Source: Protula sp. h YS-2021
Taxonomy: Eukaryota > Annelida > Polychaeta > Sabellida > Serpulidae
Length of the DNA: 64,000 nucleotides
Assembly: GCA_949752745.1 (NCBI GenBank)
Contig: OX457025.1
Coordinates: 100,365,587-100,429,586, forward strand
Reading direction: 5' to 3'
Shown here: piece after piece, positions 41,003 through 53,269 of the stretch
Layout of the letters: each line of letters begins with the position of its first letter
Numbering within the stretch: position 1 is the stretch's first letter
Notes under the pieces: model-generated
Seen by the model: the letters and a program-made list of their open reading frames with translations, nothing else
Database searches by the model: none
Told to the model about the DNA's origin: nothing
Made by a program: the position numbers and the translations under genes

Positions 41003-42085
41003 AGCGGACAGCGATGTGTTCTGACGATACCTGAAAGCATTAAGAAAAGAAAAGCATAATATGTTTTCAAAAAAAAAATTAAATTTTGGATTAGAACCCT
41101 GATTTTTACCCTACTACACCATGGTAAAATGTTCAAACTTATTTTATACATCATATTTTGTCAAAAAACAAAATTTGTTAAAGTTGGTCTAGAACCCTCA
41201 TTTTTACTCTACTACACCATTGTATAATGTTTAAACTTATTTTATACATCATATTTTGTCAAAAAAAACTAAATTTGTTAAAGTTGGTCTAGAACTACCA
41301 TTTTCCCACTACTATAACTTTAGAACATTCAAATAAGTAGCATGCTAAAATGTTCAAATTTATTTTATATATTATATGGTGTTAAAAACTACATTTGTTA
41401 AATGTGTTTTAGAAGTGTCATCTTCCAACTACTATAACTTAAAACATAACATTAGACTTAACGTAGGGAAAATCCCATTCCTTCTCAAATTTATTGATCG
41501 TTCCCACACTCTGAAATTATCGATCGGTTTCCCCCCCCCCACACTCTGTACGAGTGCACTCTGAAATTATCGATCGGTTTTCCCCCCACACTCTGTACGA
41601 GTGCACTCTTAAATTTCTCAGTCGGTTTTCCCCCCACACTCTGTACACATGTACTTATGCTGTGTGTGTGTGTGTGGTTACTGTAATGGGAAACCATTGA
41701 AATATGACTAATTAAATATTATCATAATAATAAAAAATAAAAAAAAAAACAAACAAAAAAAAACAAAAAAAAACAAAACAAAAAAAAAAACAAAAAAAAA
41801 AGCAAAAAAAAAAAACAAAACAAAAAATGGTGGGGGGGGGGGTCAGTCCCGACTGCCGCCTGGGGGGGGGGGGTCGGTCCATAGTATGTCCTGGGGGGGG
41901 GGGGTCCCATGGTATATGATTCTTGACCAGGGGGGGGTCAGTCCCGACTGCCGCCTGGGGGGGGGGGGGTCGGTCCATAGTATGTCCTGGGGGGGGGGGG
42001 GTCCCATGGTATATGATTCTTGACCAGGGGGGGTATGACAGTATGACGTCACAAAGTGCGGTGATTCTCTCGTTTTCACCCTACT
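41003..42085. repeat. Polinton terminal inverted repeat, right
   Basis: 1083 bp, the inverted partner of 26294-27817. It has about four inner tandem units against about seven on the left. It also has two copies of the outer block from GGGGTCAGTCCCGACTGCCG through TTGACCAGGGG (about 41840-42028), and an A-rich stretch at 41733-41826 in place of the left T run. Confidence 0.9.
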
Positions 42086-42091
42086 GTGATC
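42086..42091. other. Target-site duplication, right (GTGATC)
   Basis: Identical to 26288-26293 and directly follows the CCCTACT terminus. Confidence 0.92.
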
Positions 42092-42285
42092 TAATGCTTT
42101 ATGGGGGACGTTGTGATATAGACGTCATAGCCCCAGCTGGTTCTGTGTCCTTGGTCACTCACTGATCTGATGCTTTATGGGGGACGTTTTGATATGGACG
42201 TCATAGCCCCAGCTGGTTCTGTGCCCCTGGTCACTCAGTGATCTAATGCTTTATGGGGGACGTTGTGATGTAGGCGCCAGAGTTA
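42086..42285. repeat. Host 76-bp tandem repeat, right of the Polinton
   Basis: Two further units (CCCCAGCTGGTTCTGT at 42131 and 42207, 76 bp apart) continue the array interrupted by the Polinton. Confidence 0.85.
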
Positions 42286-43149
42286 TTTTTATGACGCCTT
42301 TACAACTACCGAGTCACGGAACACCTTGAGATCTTTGTAAGGGACGGTGACTCGGAGTGGGGGTGAATTGTGGAGAGGGGGCAGAGCCACGTCAGAACTT
42401 TATGTATGTCAATGCTAACTGCAACAATCACAAAGGAGGAGCAGAAAATCGCGGACATGTCGCAGTGTGAAACTGAAAAAAAACACGTTTTTGTTAATAT
42501 TAGATAGGTTGGTAGACAGTTTACTTCCGGTTTTACTGATCAGATTTCTATGACGTTGGTAGGCCTCGAGACGCAAACATTCCGCGGTTCTGCGCACTCA
42601 TTGGCTGGCGATCAGAAGTTGATGTTCTGCACAAGCCGTGTGATGCTTATATAAATGGGACTGTTTGAGAGGCGGAAGTTGTGCGATTTTCCGTAGAGTT
42701 CGTCGTCTCCGGTGACTTCCGGAAATTTCCCCGAAGTTGTTGCTTTCCTTTCGTGTACTCTGGGTGTGTGCAAATGGCTCCCTGCCATATCTGTATGTTA
42801 AGGTTTCACATGTCTCTCACACACTAAAAACAAACAAACAAACAAACAAAAATCCAAGAAAAACAAAACAAAGAGAAAAAAAACAAATTGACAAATATAA
42901 CAGCAAAATCTCATCAAACCTATTGCAAAATTAACAGAGTTTGCAAAAAGTACGGCTAAAGTAAATGGCTGAAGAGATTGCCATAGCAGTCTCGTGAACA
43001 AAATACAAGCTGTGAGCTTTTAGGGAGTAATGACAGTCCAGGGAGTATTAAAAGGCAGACATCTGCAAACACTGGAGATTGGTCACCAGATATGTTGGTC
43101 CCGCACGGAATATTTTTACGAGTTCCGTTCTACGCAGGATTATTTATGA
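42286..43149. other. No gene seen
   Basis: Unique-looking DNA with an A-rich CAAACAAACAAACAAA stretch near 42830-42890. No supported gene. Confidence 0.4.
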
Positions 43150-43560
43150 CGATATCTGTTTGGGCAGCGGTCAGTGCGGAGAGATGTCCATGTTGGCAAA
43201 TGTCAGTGTTACACGATGTCCGTGTGGAAAAATGTCCGTGTGGAAAGATGTCCATGTTGGCAAATGTCAGTGTAACAAGATGTCTGTGTGAAAAAGATGC
43301 CCGTGTTGGTGTGGCACGATTTCAGTGTAGAAAGATGTCCGTGTTGAAAGATGCCTATAAACAGATGTCAGCGCTGGCAAATGTCCATGTGGGATGATGT
43401 CCGTATGGGCAGATTTTGTGTTGGCAGATGTCCATGTGGGATGATGTCCGTTTGGGCACATGTCTGCGTTTGCAGATGTTCCCAGTTTTTCGTTTGAGTT
43501 CATGTCCGCGTTGGCAGTTGTCCATTCACACACTTCCGCGTGGGCAGATATTTGTTTTTT
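43150..43560. repeat. Degenerate repeat with GATGTCCGTGTTGG units
   Basis: About 20 diverged copies of a unit of 17-20 bp (AGATGTCCGTGTGGGA, AAATGTCAGTGTTG and similar). Confidence 0.75.
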
Positions 43561-43984
43561 GAACATTCTTTATAGCGAAATTATCGTGGTGGCAGAAGTC
43601 CGTAGGGGAAGATTTCAACAGCAGGAGACGCCCTAGAATGTTCCCTTGTCCCACTTAAGTCCCGTTGGGTGTGGGGTCATGAAGCGACTATTGCTATGTC
43701 AATGCAGACTTTGTTGTTTACTGGGCCAAAAGTCTGTCATAGTCTGCGATAAGACCACGCAGCGATGCCGCGAAAAAATGGTCAAGACTGTGAATAGTTA
43801 TAACAACCACAGTGATACGAGATGTTGTGTTAACTACAAGGTCAAGACTTTGTCCGATCACAATGTTAAGACTTTTTGGTTTGTCGTATTTCCAACAAGA
43901 CAAGTTGCCATGTTAACCGCATGTTCAAGACTTTGAATAGTTAGAGTTACCACAACGCCAAGTTTTTTTTTGCGGTCATAGCAG
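43561..43984. other. No gene seen; a few TGTCAAGACTTTG-type short repeats
   Basis: Loose repeats of GTCAAGACTTTG lie at about 43785-43935. No gene. Confidence 0.4.
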
Positions 43985-44485
43985 TCACAATATCAAGACG
44001 TTGTACTATCATAGAGATCGCAATACCAGGACACTGTGTGATCATGGTGATCACAATGCCAGGATTTTGTGTGATCATAGTGATCACAATGCCAGGACTT
44101 TGTGCGATCATGGTGATCACAATGCCAGGATTTTGTGTGATCATAGTGATCACAATGCCAGGACTTTGTGCGATCATATTGATAACAACGCCAGGACTTT
44201 GTGTGATCATATTGATAACAACGCCAGGACTTTGTGTGATCATAGTGATCACAATGCCAGGACTTTGTGCGATCATAGTGATCACAATGCCAGGGCGTTG
44301 TGCGATCATAATGATCACAATGCCAGGGCGTTGTGCGATCATAGTGATCACAATGCCATGACGTTGTGCGATCATAATGATCACAATGCCAGGACTTTGT
44401 GCAATCATAATGATCACAATGCCAGGACTTTGTGCGATCATAATGATCACAATGCCAGGGCGTTGTGCGATCATAAGCATATTTA
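43985..44485. repeat. 33-bp tandem repeat array
   Basis: About 15 copies of GATCACAATGCCAGGACTTT plus GTGCGATCATAGT. The period is a multiple of three, so all frames stay open. Contains TGATCA palindromes. Confidence 0.95.
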
Positions 44486-45019
44486 TGCTGCCAGCAAATA
44501 GACTGTATATTTCCCGGTGCTAATTTCGTCTGACATGAGGATGTACGCTCTTGGTTTTTTTTTAACAGATACGCTCGGACTGTGAATAGCAGCAACAATC
44601 CCAGCGTCCTTGAACAGAGCATTGTTTTGAATGGCGCTGACTGAAATCTTTTAACAAATGCTCGAGGATTGGCACAGAATAGACTACTCATTGATGCCTT
44701 CTTGCTCGCTTGTTTTCTTTCTTTCGTTCTTTTTTTTTTCTCATTGCTGTAATAGAAGTGTGAGCAGAATCGCATCTGTTTTTGGTAATGACTTGCTTCC
44801 TTCAAGATAACAACTCTAACGGTACAAGACCACGGATTGGGACTATACAAAGCTGCTCTTCTTTCGGGGTGGGACTACGCCCCCCCCCCCCCGCCCCGTC
44901 CCGACGATTCATTGGCCATCCAATCTTCACTGCATCACAACAACCGTGTCCATCCTTGTAAGGCCGTATGTCTTGCCCCCCCCCCTCCTTCCCTGGCCCC
45001 ATCCTCAAGCAGTTACCAG
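44486..45019. other. No gene seen
   Basis: Unique-looking DNA with C runs at about 44881-44892 and 44976-44985. Confidence 0.4.
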
Positions 45020-45570
45020 TTTAGACGAGAACGTGGCACCTCCGTGTGCTGGTCTGTAAAGGAACGTGGCACCTCCGTGTGCTGTTCTGTAAAAGACCGT
45101 GGCACCTCCGTGTGCTGGTCTGTAAAAGACCGTGGCACCTCCGTGTGCTGGTCTGTAAAAGAACGTGGCACCTCCCTGTGCTGGTCTGTAAAAGACCGTG
45201 GCACCTCCGTGTGCTGGTCTGTAAAAGAACGTGGCACCTCCGTGTGCTGGTCTGTAAAAGAACGTGGCACCTCCCTGTGCTGGTCTGTAAAAGACCGTGG
45301 CACCTCCCTGTGCTGGTCTGTAAAAGAACGTGGCACCTCTGTGTGCTGGTTCATCTAAAAACATGGCACCTCGGTGTGCTGGTTCATCTAAAAACATGGC
45401 ACCTCGGTGTGCTGGTTCATATAAGAACATGGCACCTCGGTGTGCTGGTTCATCTAAAAAACATGGCACCTCCGTGTGCTGGTCCGTATACGAACATGGC
45501 ACCTCCGTGTTTGGTCCGCGTTTAAGAACATGTCACCTCCGTGTGCTGGTCCTATAAGAACGTGGCCCTT
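45020..45570. repeat. 33-bp tandem repeat array, unrelated unit
   Basis: About 16 copies of AACGTGGCACCTCCGTGTGC plus TGGTCTGTAAAAG, with a related subtype (TCATCTAAAAACATGG) at the right. Confidence 0.95.
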
Positions 45571-45824
45571 AGGTGCAATTCCACTTTTTGCTGTGATCAG
45601 TTATTGCGGTTGTATGGACAAAGAACCGTGGAAGCGACACCTCAAGATCTGTGCAGTTCCCAGTGTCACTGGGAGGGGAAGGGGGAGGGGGAGGGGTCAT
45701 GCAGGAACAGTGTTATAAGAAATCAATGGGAAATCCAGCAAAGGCTTTATTTGGCCTTGATAAGGAGAGATTTTATCAAACAGAGCCTGGTATAGAATTT
45801 ATGTAACTCTTTTTTACACCAGAA
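45571..45824. other. No gene seen
   Basis: Short unique stretch with a G-rich tract at about 45670-45697. Confidence 0.35.
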
Positions 45825-46110
45825 CCTCCCGATCGGACCACCACGAAAATCGTGCCACCCTGGGATAGGCCCACACAGAATCGGACCATATTTGGCCATA
45901 ACCGAAATTATTCCCTTCTGTTCTATCATTAAGGGACCCCACAAATCGGACCACCACTCAAATCGAACGAAAGGACCACTTTTGCCAGTCTCAAATGTCA
46001 TTTTGATTCCCGCAAATAGGACCAGTCACAGAACAAACAGGACCGGTCACAAGTCACAGAACATACAGGACCAGTCACAAGTCACAAAACATACAGTCAC
46101 AAGTCACAGA
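45825..46110. repeat. AATCGGACCAC family, copy 4
   Basis: Repeated GAACCTCCCGATCGGACCAC-like and CACAAATCGGACCACC units, then tandem CAGGACCAGTCACAAGTCAC units at about 46015-46110. Confidence 0.55.
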
Positions 46111-48289
46111 ACATACACAGCAGCATGTGTTGACTTAACAACAGTCGGTGATTCCAAATCCGAGTGATTGTAGTTATACTTTCATTGAGGCTCAATGTTT
46201 GTAATTGATGTGGGAATTAGAATATGTTATGTATATAAAAGACCCATTTGAACAAACTATCAATATGACTTATATGAAATATCGCAAGGAGCTTAATTGC
46301 AATGCAAGGTTTTAAGAAAAAGAAGTGCTTTTCCACTTTTAATGAGCACTTTGTGAGTACATTTAAATTGGCCTTGGAGACCCTGAGATCACTAGAAAAT
46401 TTCCCTCAAAAGACCCATAATACCATGAATTATGGCTGGAATTTGTAAAAGGTTGATAAATCCTGCAATTTTTGTAATTATAAAACTTTGAACTTTAAAA
46501 AAATGTAGTATTATTGTGGTATTAAGTAAAAGTCTCTCAATGTAGAATTTGGCCAATTGGCGTGGCTATTGGCGGAACAGGCGGGAGTTTACAAAGTAGG
46601 TCAATACCAAGCACTCTCTGGCGTTGCTGTCCCATAAAGGGTTATTTGATATAACTAATGACGGGTTTATTTATGCCCATGTATAAAATACCTGAGTCTA
46701 ACTACGGCAGCATTCGACAACTGCAGCGGCATAGCAAACATTTATGGCATTCCTGAATTAAGCCTTAATTTATTTATATAATGGATTTAGTTGGTGATGA
46801 GGGTCTTCCCTCACACATCACAGGTTTTCAATCAGCTTTTTTTTTCATCAGGGTAAAAGGAATGAACCCGATGTACTAATACCCACACACGGAGCCAACA
46901 GGCTGCAAGAAACGACTATTCTCTTATATAGACTTGTCTAAGGGATTCGTCTTTATATTTAAATTGATTATGTCGTTATCTAACTGTATAAGTTTTGTTA
47001 CTGATGTAAGGGAAAAAAATCGACAAAAAAAAAATAAAAAAGCAATGAAAATTTTTCCACGGACTGATTTGCGTCATGTGTGCATTTTGCATTTAATCGC
47101 GCTTACCCCGAAACAGATCGTGAATATACGCGCGACGGAATGTTATTATGCCTGATTGATTTAGTTCACGCGAGAAAAAAAACCTGGGACTATAGAATTG
47201 TCATCTGAGGGACATCAGTGCACCTTTGGATTAAGTTTTTGTATGGTAATTAATCGCAAACACTTGAGATGGAGTAGTGCTTTATATGCATACCGATCAC
47301 ACCAGACACGTATAGCAGGAATTCGATACGAAACCTGAGGTCTAACACAGGCTCCGTTAATACACAGCAGACAACCGGAACCTTCAATACACCGAAGACA
47401 CACGGGAATCGTTCCGATTCGATTCTTCCGTTCCGAATTTTAAGTCCATCAATTCCCAGTGGACTTGTCAACAATGAACGAGTCATCTTCATGAATTGTG
47501 GACACAGATTAATCAGTCAATCAATCAATCAATCAGTCAATCAAATATCATGTATCGTGTATTAATATATACAGTGTATAGATCAGGAGACAATTGTTCG
47601 TAATCCGGATAACTTTTCGGTGTTCTTTTTAGGCTGGTGGATTAGCAATAATAAAGCTTGAATTAAGATAAAATAGGAGCGTTCAGAGATATCGGATAAG
47701 AGATTATAAATACAGTCTTTCTCTAGCAAGAACTTTTGTATATTTTGTGATTGTAAAAGCTGAAGAATCCACAAAAAAAACGAACCATGGTCGTGATTTT
47801 TTTCTAGTGGGTGTGTTCCTTTTCACGGTAGTCAATTCGGTAGATTGGTTAGCAATAAAATACTACAATATGACCACATCACACGAGGATTGTAATGTTT
47901 GTAAACAATATGTGGCGAACCAATGAAATGCAAGCCGTAGGATTCGGGACTAATGCACACTGGTGCATTTCTCCTTTTCCTCTTGATTTTTGCTAAAACC
48001 GTAAATACTTAAAGCAAAGCCATATGGTGGAGATGACGTCACAAGGGTGTTATGAGTCACGTGATTTCTTGAAATTTCGAAAACACCCATTTAATCAAAG
48101 GCCTTGGCCAGTAAAGAAAGTATACTCGTCTGACTGCTGACTTAACGAAAGTACGAACGCATTGTATGTGAGTGTGTCTATGGGGGTTTCCTGCCACTCG
48201 CGCGTCCAACCTCTTAATTTGCTGAAATTGGAACAAATGGATACAGAATGTTGCTGTGGAGATCAGAACGGAATAATACGCATCTTAAA
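46111..48289. other. No gene seen
   Basis: 2.2 kb of AT-rich unique DNA. Local features are a (CAAT)n-like AATCAATCAATCAGTC stretch at about 47510-47545 and short A runs. No convincing coding frame or RNA gene. Confidence 0.45.
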
Positions 48290-48435
48290 CGGGTACGTTA
48301 TGTGCCTGCGCTGGGTGCGTTATATGTGCGCGCTGGGTGCGTTATGTGTGCGCGCTGCGGCACGTTATATGTGCGCGCTGGGGTACATTATATGCGCGCA
48401 CGAGGGTGCGTTATATGCGTGCGCTGGCGTTCGTG
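48290..48435. repeat. Short tandem repeat with GCGTTATRTGTGCGCGCTGG units
   Basis: About seven copies of a unit of 20-22 bp. Confidence 0.85.
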
Positions 48436-49139
48436 CGTTGGAGTGTAGTGACCAGGACTTTGTGAGCATCCCGCTCAAGTAGATATGACCATTTGCATTA
48501 TCGTTGTATTATATTACTTTGATTTTCGTCGTACAACCAACCAAAACCTCTCAATAAATAAGCTTACTACCAAATTACACCTCGAAATAAATAAACAAGT
48601 CTCATTCAACAAGTAAGCATTTTTTCGAGTGGTTAAAAAAAATCCCGAAAAAAAACCACAAACTTTTTACACGTCTGTGATTTGTCTGAAGTGGAGTTGA
48701 TTTCTTCCGGATCGTACTTGATGAGTTTGATCCATGTTGATCCACGTTGAGGAGTCTTTATTTCAATTCGCCAATTTTCGACTATGTTATTCTTTATTTC
48801 TTCACCTCAGACACAAGGCTTCCCCCGCCCTCCCCCCCCCCCCCGCCCCGTTAGCATTTCTCATTCAGACATAATAGACAAGAAATATGATAAAGGGCAT
48901 CTCCGAAGCGGAAAAGTTGAATACATTTTGAAGAAAAAAGTTGTTCTTTCTTGTTATAAATAGAAACAGTTGCTCTCTTTTTTCTTTTTTTTCTTATTCC
49001 ACCCACAAAAGAAACAAAACATGATTTCTGGCTGGAGATAGGTACTTAAAAGTAATCCCTTTTTTCTTTTTGTTCTCTTTTTTCTTTCTTCCGCCTCTCA
49101 ACACATTCTTCGTTTCCATTTGAGATTAGAATACCGTAA
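48436..49139. other. No gene seen
   Basis: AT-rich with a C run at about 48829-48846. No gene. Confidence 0.4.
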
Positions 49140-49410
49140 ATGACCGTTGAAGCGCCCAGTGCGCTTAACCCCTTCCCGCCTTCCCCGAGAGTTAAAGATT
49201 GGGTACGGTGGGCAGGCCACTGGTGCTTAAGCCCCCCCCCCCTTAACCCAAGGGTGAAATATTGGGTACGGTGGGCAGGCCACGGGCGATTACCCCCCCC
49301 CCCTTAGCCCATGGGTTAAATATTTGGTATGATGGGCAGGCCACTAGCGCTTACGTCCCCCTTGCCCAAGGGTTAAAAAGTGGGTACGGAGGGCAGGCCT
49401 CGGAGCCGGT
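49140..49410. repeat. About 61-63-bp tandem repeat
   Basis: Four copies of a unit with GGGTACGGTGGGCAGGCCAC, a C run and AAGGGTTAAA. Confidence 0.85.
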
Positions 49411-50344
49411 GGGTGCTTATAATTTACATACAAGTGTCCCGTTAAATGATCGCCCAAGTATAATGAAATAAACCCTCGAAGCTGACGCTTTCAATAATGT
49501 CCACTTGTTTTGTTGTTTTCATTTTTTTTTTTTTTTTTTTGTTTCTTGTTTTTTATTTGTTTGTTTGTTTTTTGCATGAAAGATATTCTAAAATGTATCG
49601 AAACTGACAGGTTTTCTGCTGAATTTAACGAGTGGGCAGATAATCCAGGGTGGGGATGAGGGGGTGAGGGGCTAAGGGGGTGGTGAGGGGGTGGTGGATT
49701 TAGGGGTTGTGAGCTCAGCTGACACTTTCACAAACAGAGAGGAAGCGGGATAACCGGGCAGGTGGGCGCTTGGGCCGTAGATTACGGTACTTTCTTCCCA
49801 ACTATAAAAAAGACGTCTATCTGCCTGTAAGTAAGGATAGAATTCACTCAATTATTAATAATGTTAACATGGCTCGCGGGAGTGCTCTCACCTACATAAA
49901 TGATTCTTGTTATCACATTTCTGATAACAAAAAACCCTCTGGACGAATCGTTGATTCTGTACTAGTCATTTACATGCCATCTTTAACACACCGTTCAAGG
50001 TCAATCTCGACAAGATCCATAATTATCACTTCAAATTTTTGATAGATATTTATTGTTCGTTTGTTCAAGTAGCGTAGCTACATAGTCTGATTAGATAAAA
50101 AACTTTATCTGATGAATATACATTGTATTAAGATATGCGTATTTATCATAAATGACAGCCGAGCGTTTATACTGAAATAGTGAATCGTTCTATTCATGGC
50201 TGCGCATTCTTCACACCCGGCACAAAGGAAACAAACCAGCCCTGTTTATCACGCTAAAAATATCAATATAACGTCAATTAAATAAAATTAAACGCCGATA
50301 GTCTCTTATCTCATGAGTCACTTCTCTTCAGTAAGAATAAAAGG
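49411..50344. other. No gene seen
   Basis: A long T run lies at about 49520-49541 and a G-rich tract near 49650-49710. No supported gene. Confidence 0.4.
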
Positions 50345-50455
50345 GTAAAAAGAAAGTCACAAAGAGCAAAATAGCGGCGTCACAAAGAGCAAGATGGCGG
50401 TGTCACAAAGAGCAAGATGACCGTGTCACAGAGAGCAAGATGGCGGTGTCGATTC
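50345..50455. repeat. 21-bp tandem repeat
   Basis: Five copies of GTCACAAAGAGCAAGATGGCG. Confidence 0.92.
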
Positions 50456-51359
50456 TTTGCGGTCGTTGTTTCGTCAGCCACGACGGGATCTTTCTATCTT
50501 TAAGAGAATAAATACACAGTGTGTCTTAGATATCACAGTCCAACTGCTTGCTGCGGTCCCAGATAACGAAACCCGTTGTTCGACCGACTGCTTGTGGAAA
50601 TATGTTCTCTGTCTCTCCGACCCCTCCTATTTATGTGAAATTTCTTTAAAATGGTTCTCATGATGTTTGGCCTTGACCCACATCCTTGACCCCCATCTGC
50701 GATCTGGATCCGCTTCTGAACACGTGTACTTTATATGTGTGGCGTGTTGTCAAACGAGTACGCCGACACGTGTGTGCTTGACATACTCGACACATACGTG
50801 CTTGACACAGTCGACACGTGTACTTCATACACCACGTATTTCTTCTAAATTATTTGTGAGATTTTACATGTATTTTCATGCATAGGGTGTGACACGTGTG
50901 ACACTTGTAGCTGTAATTTCTATTATAAAATGCGCCAATTTTACATATAATTTTCTTCTATATTTGCAGGTATGTACTCAACATTCGCTTCTCTCCTGTC
51001 TGGTTCGAACCAGAGCGCAGTAACAGAAAAACAAAAAAACGAACCGACCAGCCTCAGCGCAATAGACAGCTCTGTAACAGCACATGTCACCCCCTCCCCC
51101 CTCCCTCCACCACAAAAAAATCTAAATATATTTTTGAACGTGTAAAATATTTGTGATGCTGTCGCTATTAAATCACTTTTCAATCCAAAATAACTCCGCC
51201 CAAAACTATCAAATGAAGTATTTGGTTACAGTCAAAATAAAAACAAAACGCATTGTTGTTAATTGTGCCGGGGCTGCGAGGTACAGAAAAAGCAGGCAAC
51301 GAGCAGAAAACACAGGTGAGGTTTTGTTTTTTCACTATAAAATGCAAATCCAGTAAATG
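50456..51359. other. No gene seen; short CGACACGTGTRCTT repeats
   Basis: Loose repeats of CGACACGTGTGCTTGACA lie at about 50760-50825. The rest is unremarkable. Confidence 0.4.
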
Positions 51360-51595
51360 TTCGGTACTACTACACGTGTGGTACTACACGTGTGCTGCTG
51401 CTGATACATGTGCTGTTATTACACGTGTGCTGCTACGCGTGTGCCACTGCATGTGTACCAGTACATATGTGCGTTCTGCACGTGTGCCGCTATACGTGTG
51501 CTTCTACATGTGTGCAACTGCAAGTGTGCTACCAGACGTGTGCCACTGCACGAGTGGCACTGCTACTACACGAACACCCTACACGTGCGCATTTA
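51360..51595. repeat. Degenerate repeat with CTACACGTGTGCTGC units
   Basis: About 14 diverged copies of a unit of about 15 bp. Open frames here are repeat translations. Confidence 0.8.
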
Positions 51596-52629
51596 CGCCT
51601 TGGTTTGTGGAACCAGGACGCCTTCCTTATAAAGGGAGAAAAACGCTGTTAGTGTTGTATCTATATGAGGGCATTGTGCGACTGTTGGAAACTTGTCTTT
51701 GCGAACTACCCCCTGGAATGACGGCAATTTCTATTTGTTTTCATTCCTTTTTATCGTGTTTGGCGAATATCGACAAAATAAACATCCCGCCCAATATTTT
51801 AAAAGATTATCTTTGACGAGGTCTGTTTGATGACTGTGTATCGTTTTGATCTGAGTGCAGCGATATTGAAAAAAAAAAACAAACAAACAAACAAACTGCG
51901 ACTTGAAGGATGAATGTTAAAAGGATGTCATTGTTACAAGCTGAATTTTCTTGAATTTGATCCTGAAAAAAATACACGTTTTTCCTATGTGTGTTACTTC
52001 AAGGGATTTGATGAAGTGATGGTGGGCGGGTTGGGTGGGTGGGGGGCGTCCACCCACATTCAGCCCTTTCCTTAAGAGCTTTCTACTACATATAGAAAAA
52101 AAGTTGTTGAAATGCGCTACAGTTGTTATTTTGTTGTTGTTGTTTTTTTTGTTTTTGTTTTGTTTTGTAAAAATAAATATACGATTCTATCTGCCCTGTT
52201 CCTTGTCAACATGATGCTGAAAAAGTCATACCTGTTATGGGAGGGGCTAAGAGATAACAGCTGTCAATCAACACTAACCACTCCCAGGGAACGCCTTTAT
52301 TCCCCAGGGCAAAGCCTGCTGTTTATTGTTTATCCTTTGGCGGCTTGTTCATCGCACAACATTGGTCTCATTTTACAGACGGATTACAGATCCCGACCAC
52401 ATCCGGGATACAGTATCCGCCTTATCCAGCATTGTTCCTGTATTGTTATTGTTATTGTTTTGGGTATGACAATGACAAGGCGATGAGTGAGTGTCGGCGT
52501 CTCGACAAGTTCTTCTTGTGTGTGGTTTTGCGAAGAAACATTTGCTTGCACTTTTTGTGGTCGGCGTTGAATTGGCTTTGTTTTCCAAACTCGAAACAAC
52601 ACACAAGCCCTGCTAATCTCGCATTGCTT
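51596..52629. other. No gene seen
   Basis: Unique-looking DNA with A and T runs and a G-rich tract near 52022-52049. No supported gene. Confidence 0.4.
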
Positions 52630-52915
52630 ATACAGTGACAGACATCCGTTGCCATGGTTCACGCAATGACATACTTTCATTGCTATAGTTTATGCAGTGA
52701 CAGACTTTCGTTGTTATGGTTCACGCAGTGACAGACTTTCGTTGCTATGGTTCACGCAATGACAGACTTTCATTGCTATAGTTCATGCAGTGACAGACTT
52801 TCGTTGCTATGGTTCACGCAGTGACAGACTTTCGTTGCTATGGTTCACGCAATGACAGACTTTCATTGCTATAGTTCATGCAGTGACAGATTTCCGTTGC
52901 CATAGTTCATGGAAT
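52630..52915. repeat. 31-bp tandem repeat array
   Basis: About nine copies of GTGACAGACTTTCGTTGCTA plus TGGTTCACGCA. Confidence 0.95.
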
Positions 52916-53269
52916 GAAGTTCATCATGTCGGCCGAAAGCGCTGGTTGTGACGAGGGTGGGAAGGGGGGACTGTTGATGGAGGTCCTGGCTTGATCCTGA
53001 AAGAGGCAGTCGAACACTATACTTTAGAACACTTCATTTATACAAGAATCCTCTCTGTAAGCGGTGTCGTTAATGAGGGCGGGGATGGTGGAGGGGGGGA
53101 GGGGTAGCGGGACAGTGTACCTGGTGTTATCCATATCATCCATCGATCTCAGTTTGTTGCTACAAAATACATGCATGCAAAAAAGGGGCGTCTTCGGACG
53201 TACCCCTTGGAAATCTGCAGTAGCTGTAATCGTAATATGTTGTCGTGTTTCCGGGGAAGTATTAACCAG
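52916..53269. other. No gene seen
   Basis: Short unique stretch between two arrays, with G-rich patches near 52965 and 53090-53106. Confidence 0.35.

Larger units (their letters stand above)
26294..42085. mobile_element. Maverick/Polinton element, nearly intact
   Basis: The element is 15,792 bp. It has 5'-AGTAGGG and CCCTACT-3' ends, long inverted terminal repeats and a perfect 6-bp target duplication. It carries the full Polinton core set: protein-primed DNA polymerase B, DDE integrase, packaging ATPase, adenain-like protease, double jelly-roll major capsid and single jelly-roll penton proteins. It also has ten smaller ORFs. Rightward genes occupy 27836-35567 and leftward genes 40919-35718. 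Near-identical termini, an exact target duplication and open capsid genes suggest a recent insertion. The polymerase is broken at two places, so this copy would depend on another polymerase to replicate. The gene set matches both the transposon and the putative virion (polintovirus/adintovirus) view of these elements. Confidence 0.97.

Noticed and set aside
41712..42079. Pro-rich ORFs in the right terminal repeat
   Set aside because: They arise from G/C runs and A-rich DNA of the terminal repeat.
43947..45525. ORFs of 100-285 codons on both strands
   Set aside because: Both 33-bp arrays are open in several frames; translations are repeat-only.
49770..50042. 90-codon ORF in unique DNA
   Set aside because: No recognisable motif or coding bias, and no conserved context; kept out as unsupported.
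50985..51020. TCTGGTTCGAACCAGA palindrome as a tRNA T-arm
   Set aside because: No acceptor stem, D-arm or anticodon arm can be placed around it.
51253..51816. 187-codon Cys-rich ORF
   Set aside because: Most of it covers the degenerate ACACGTGTGC repeat; other frames of the same repeat are also open.
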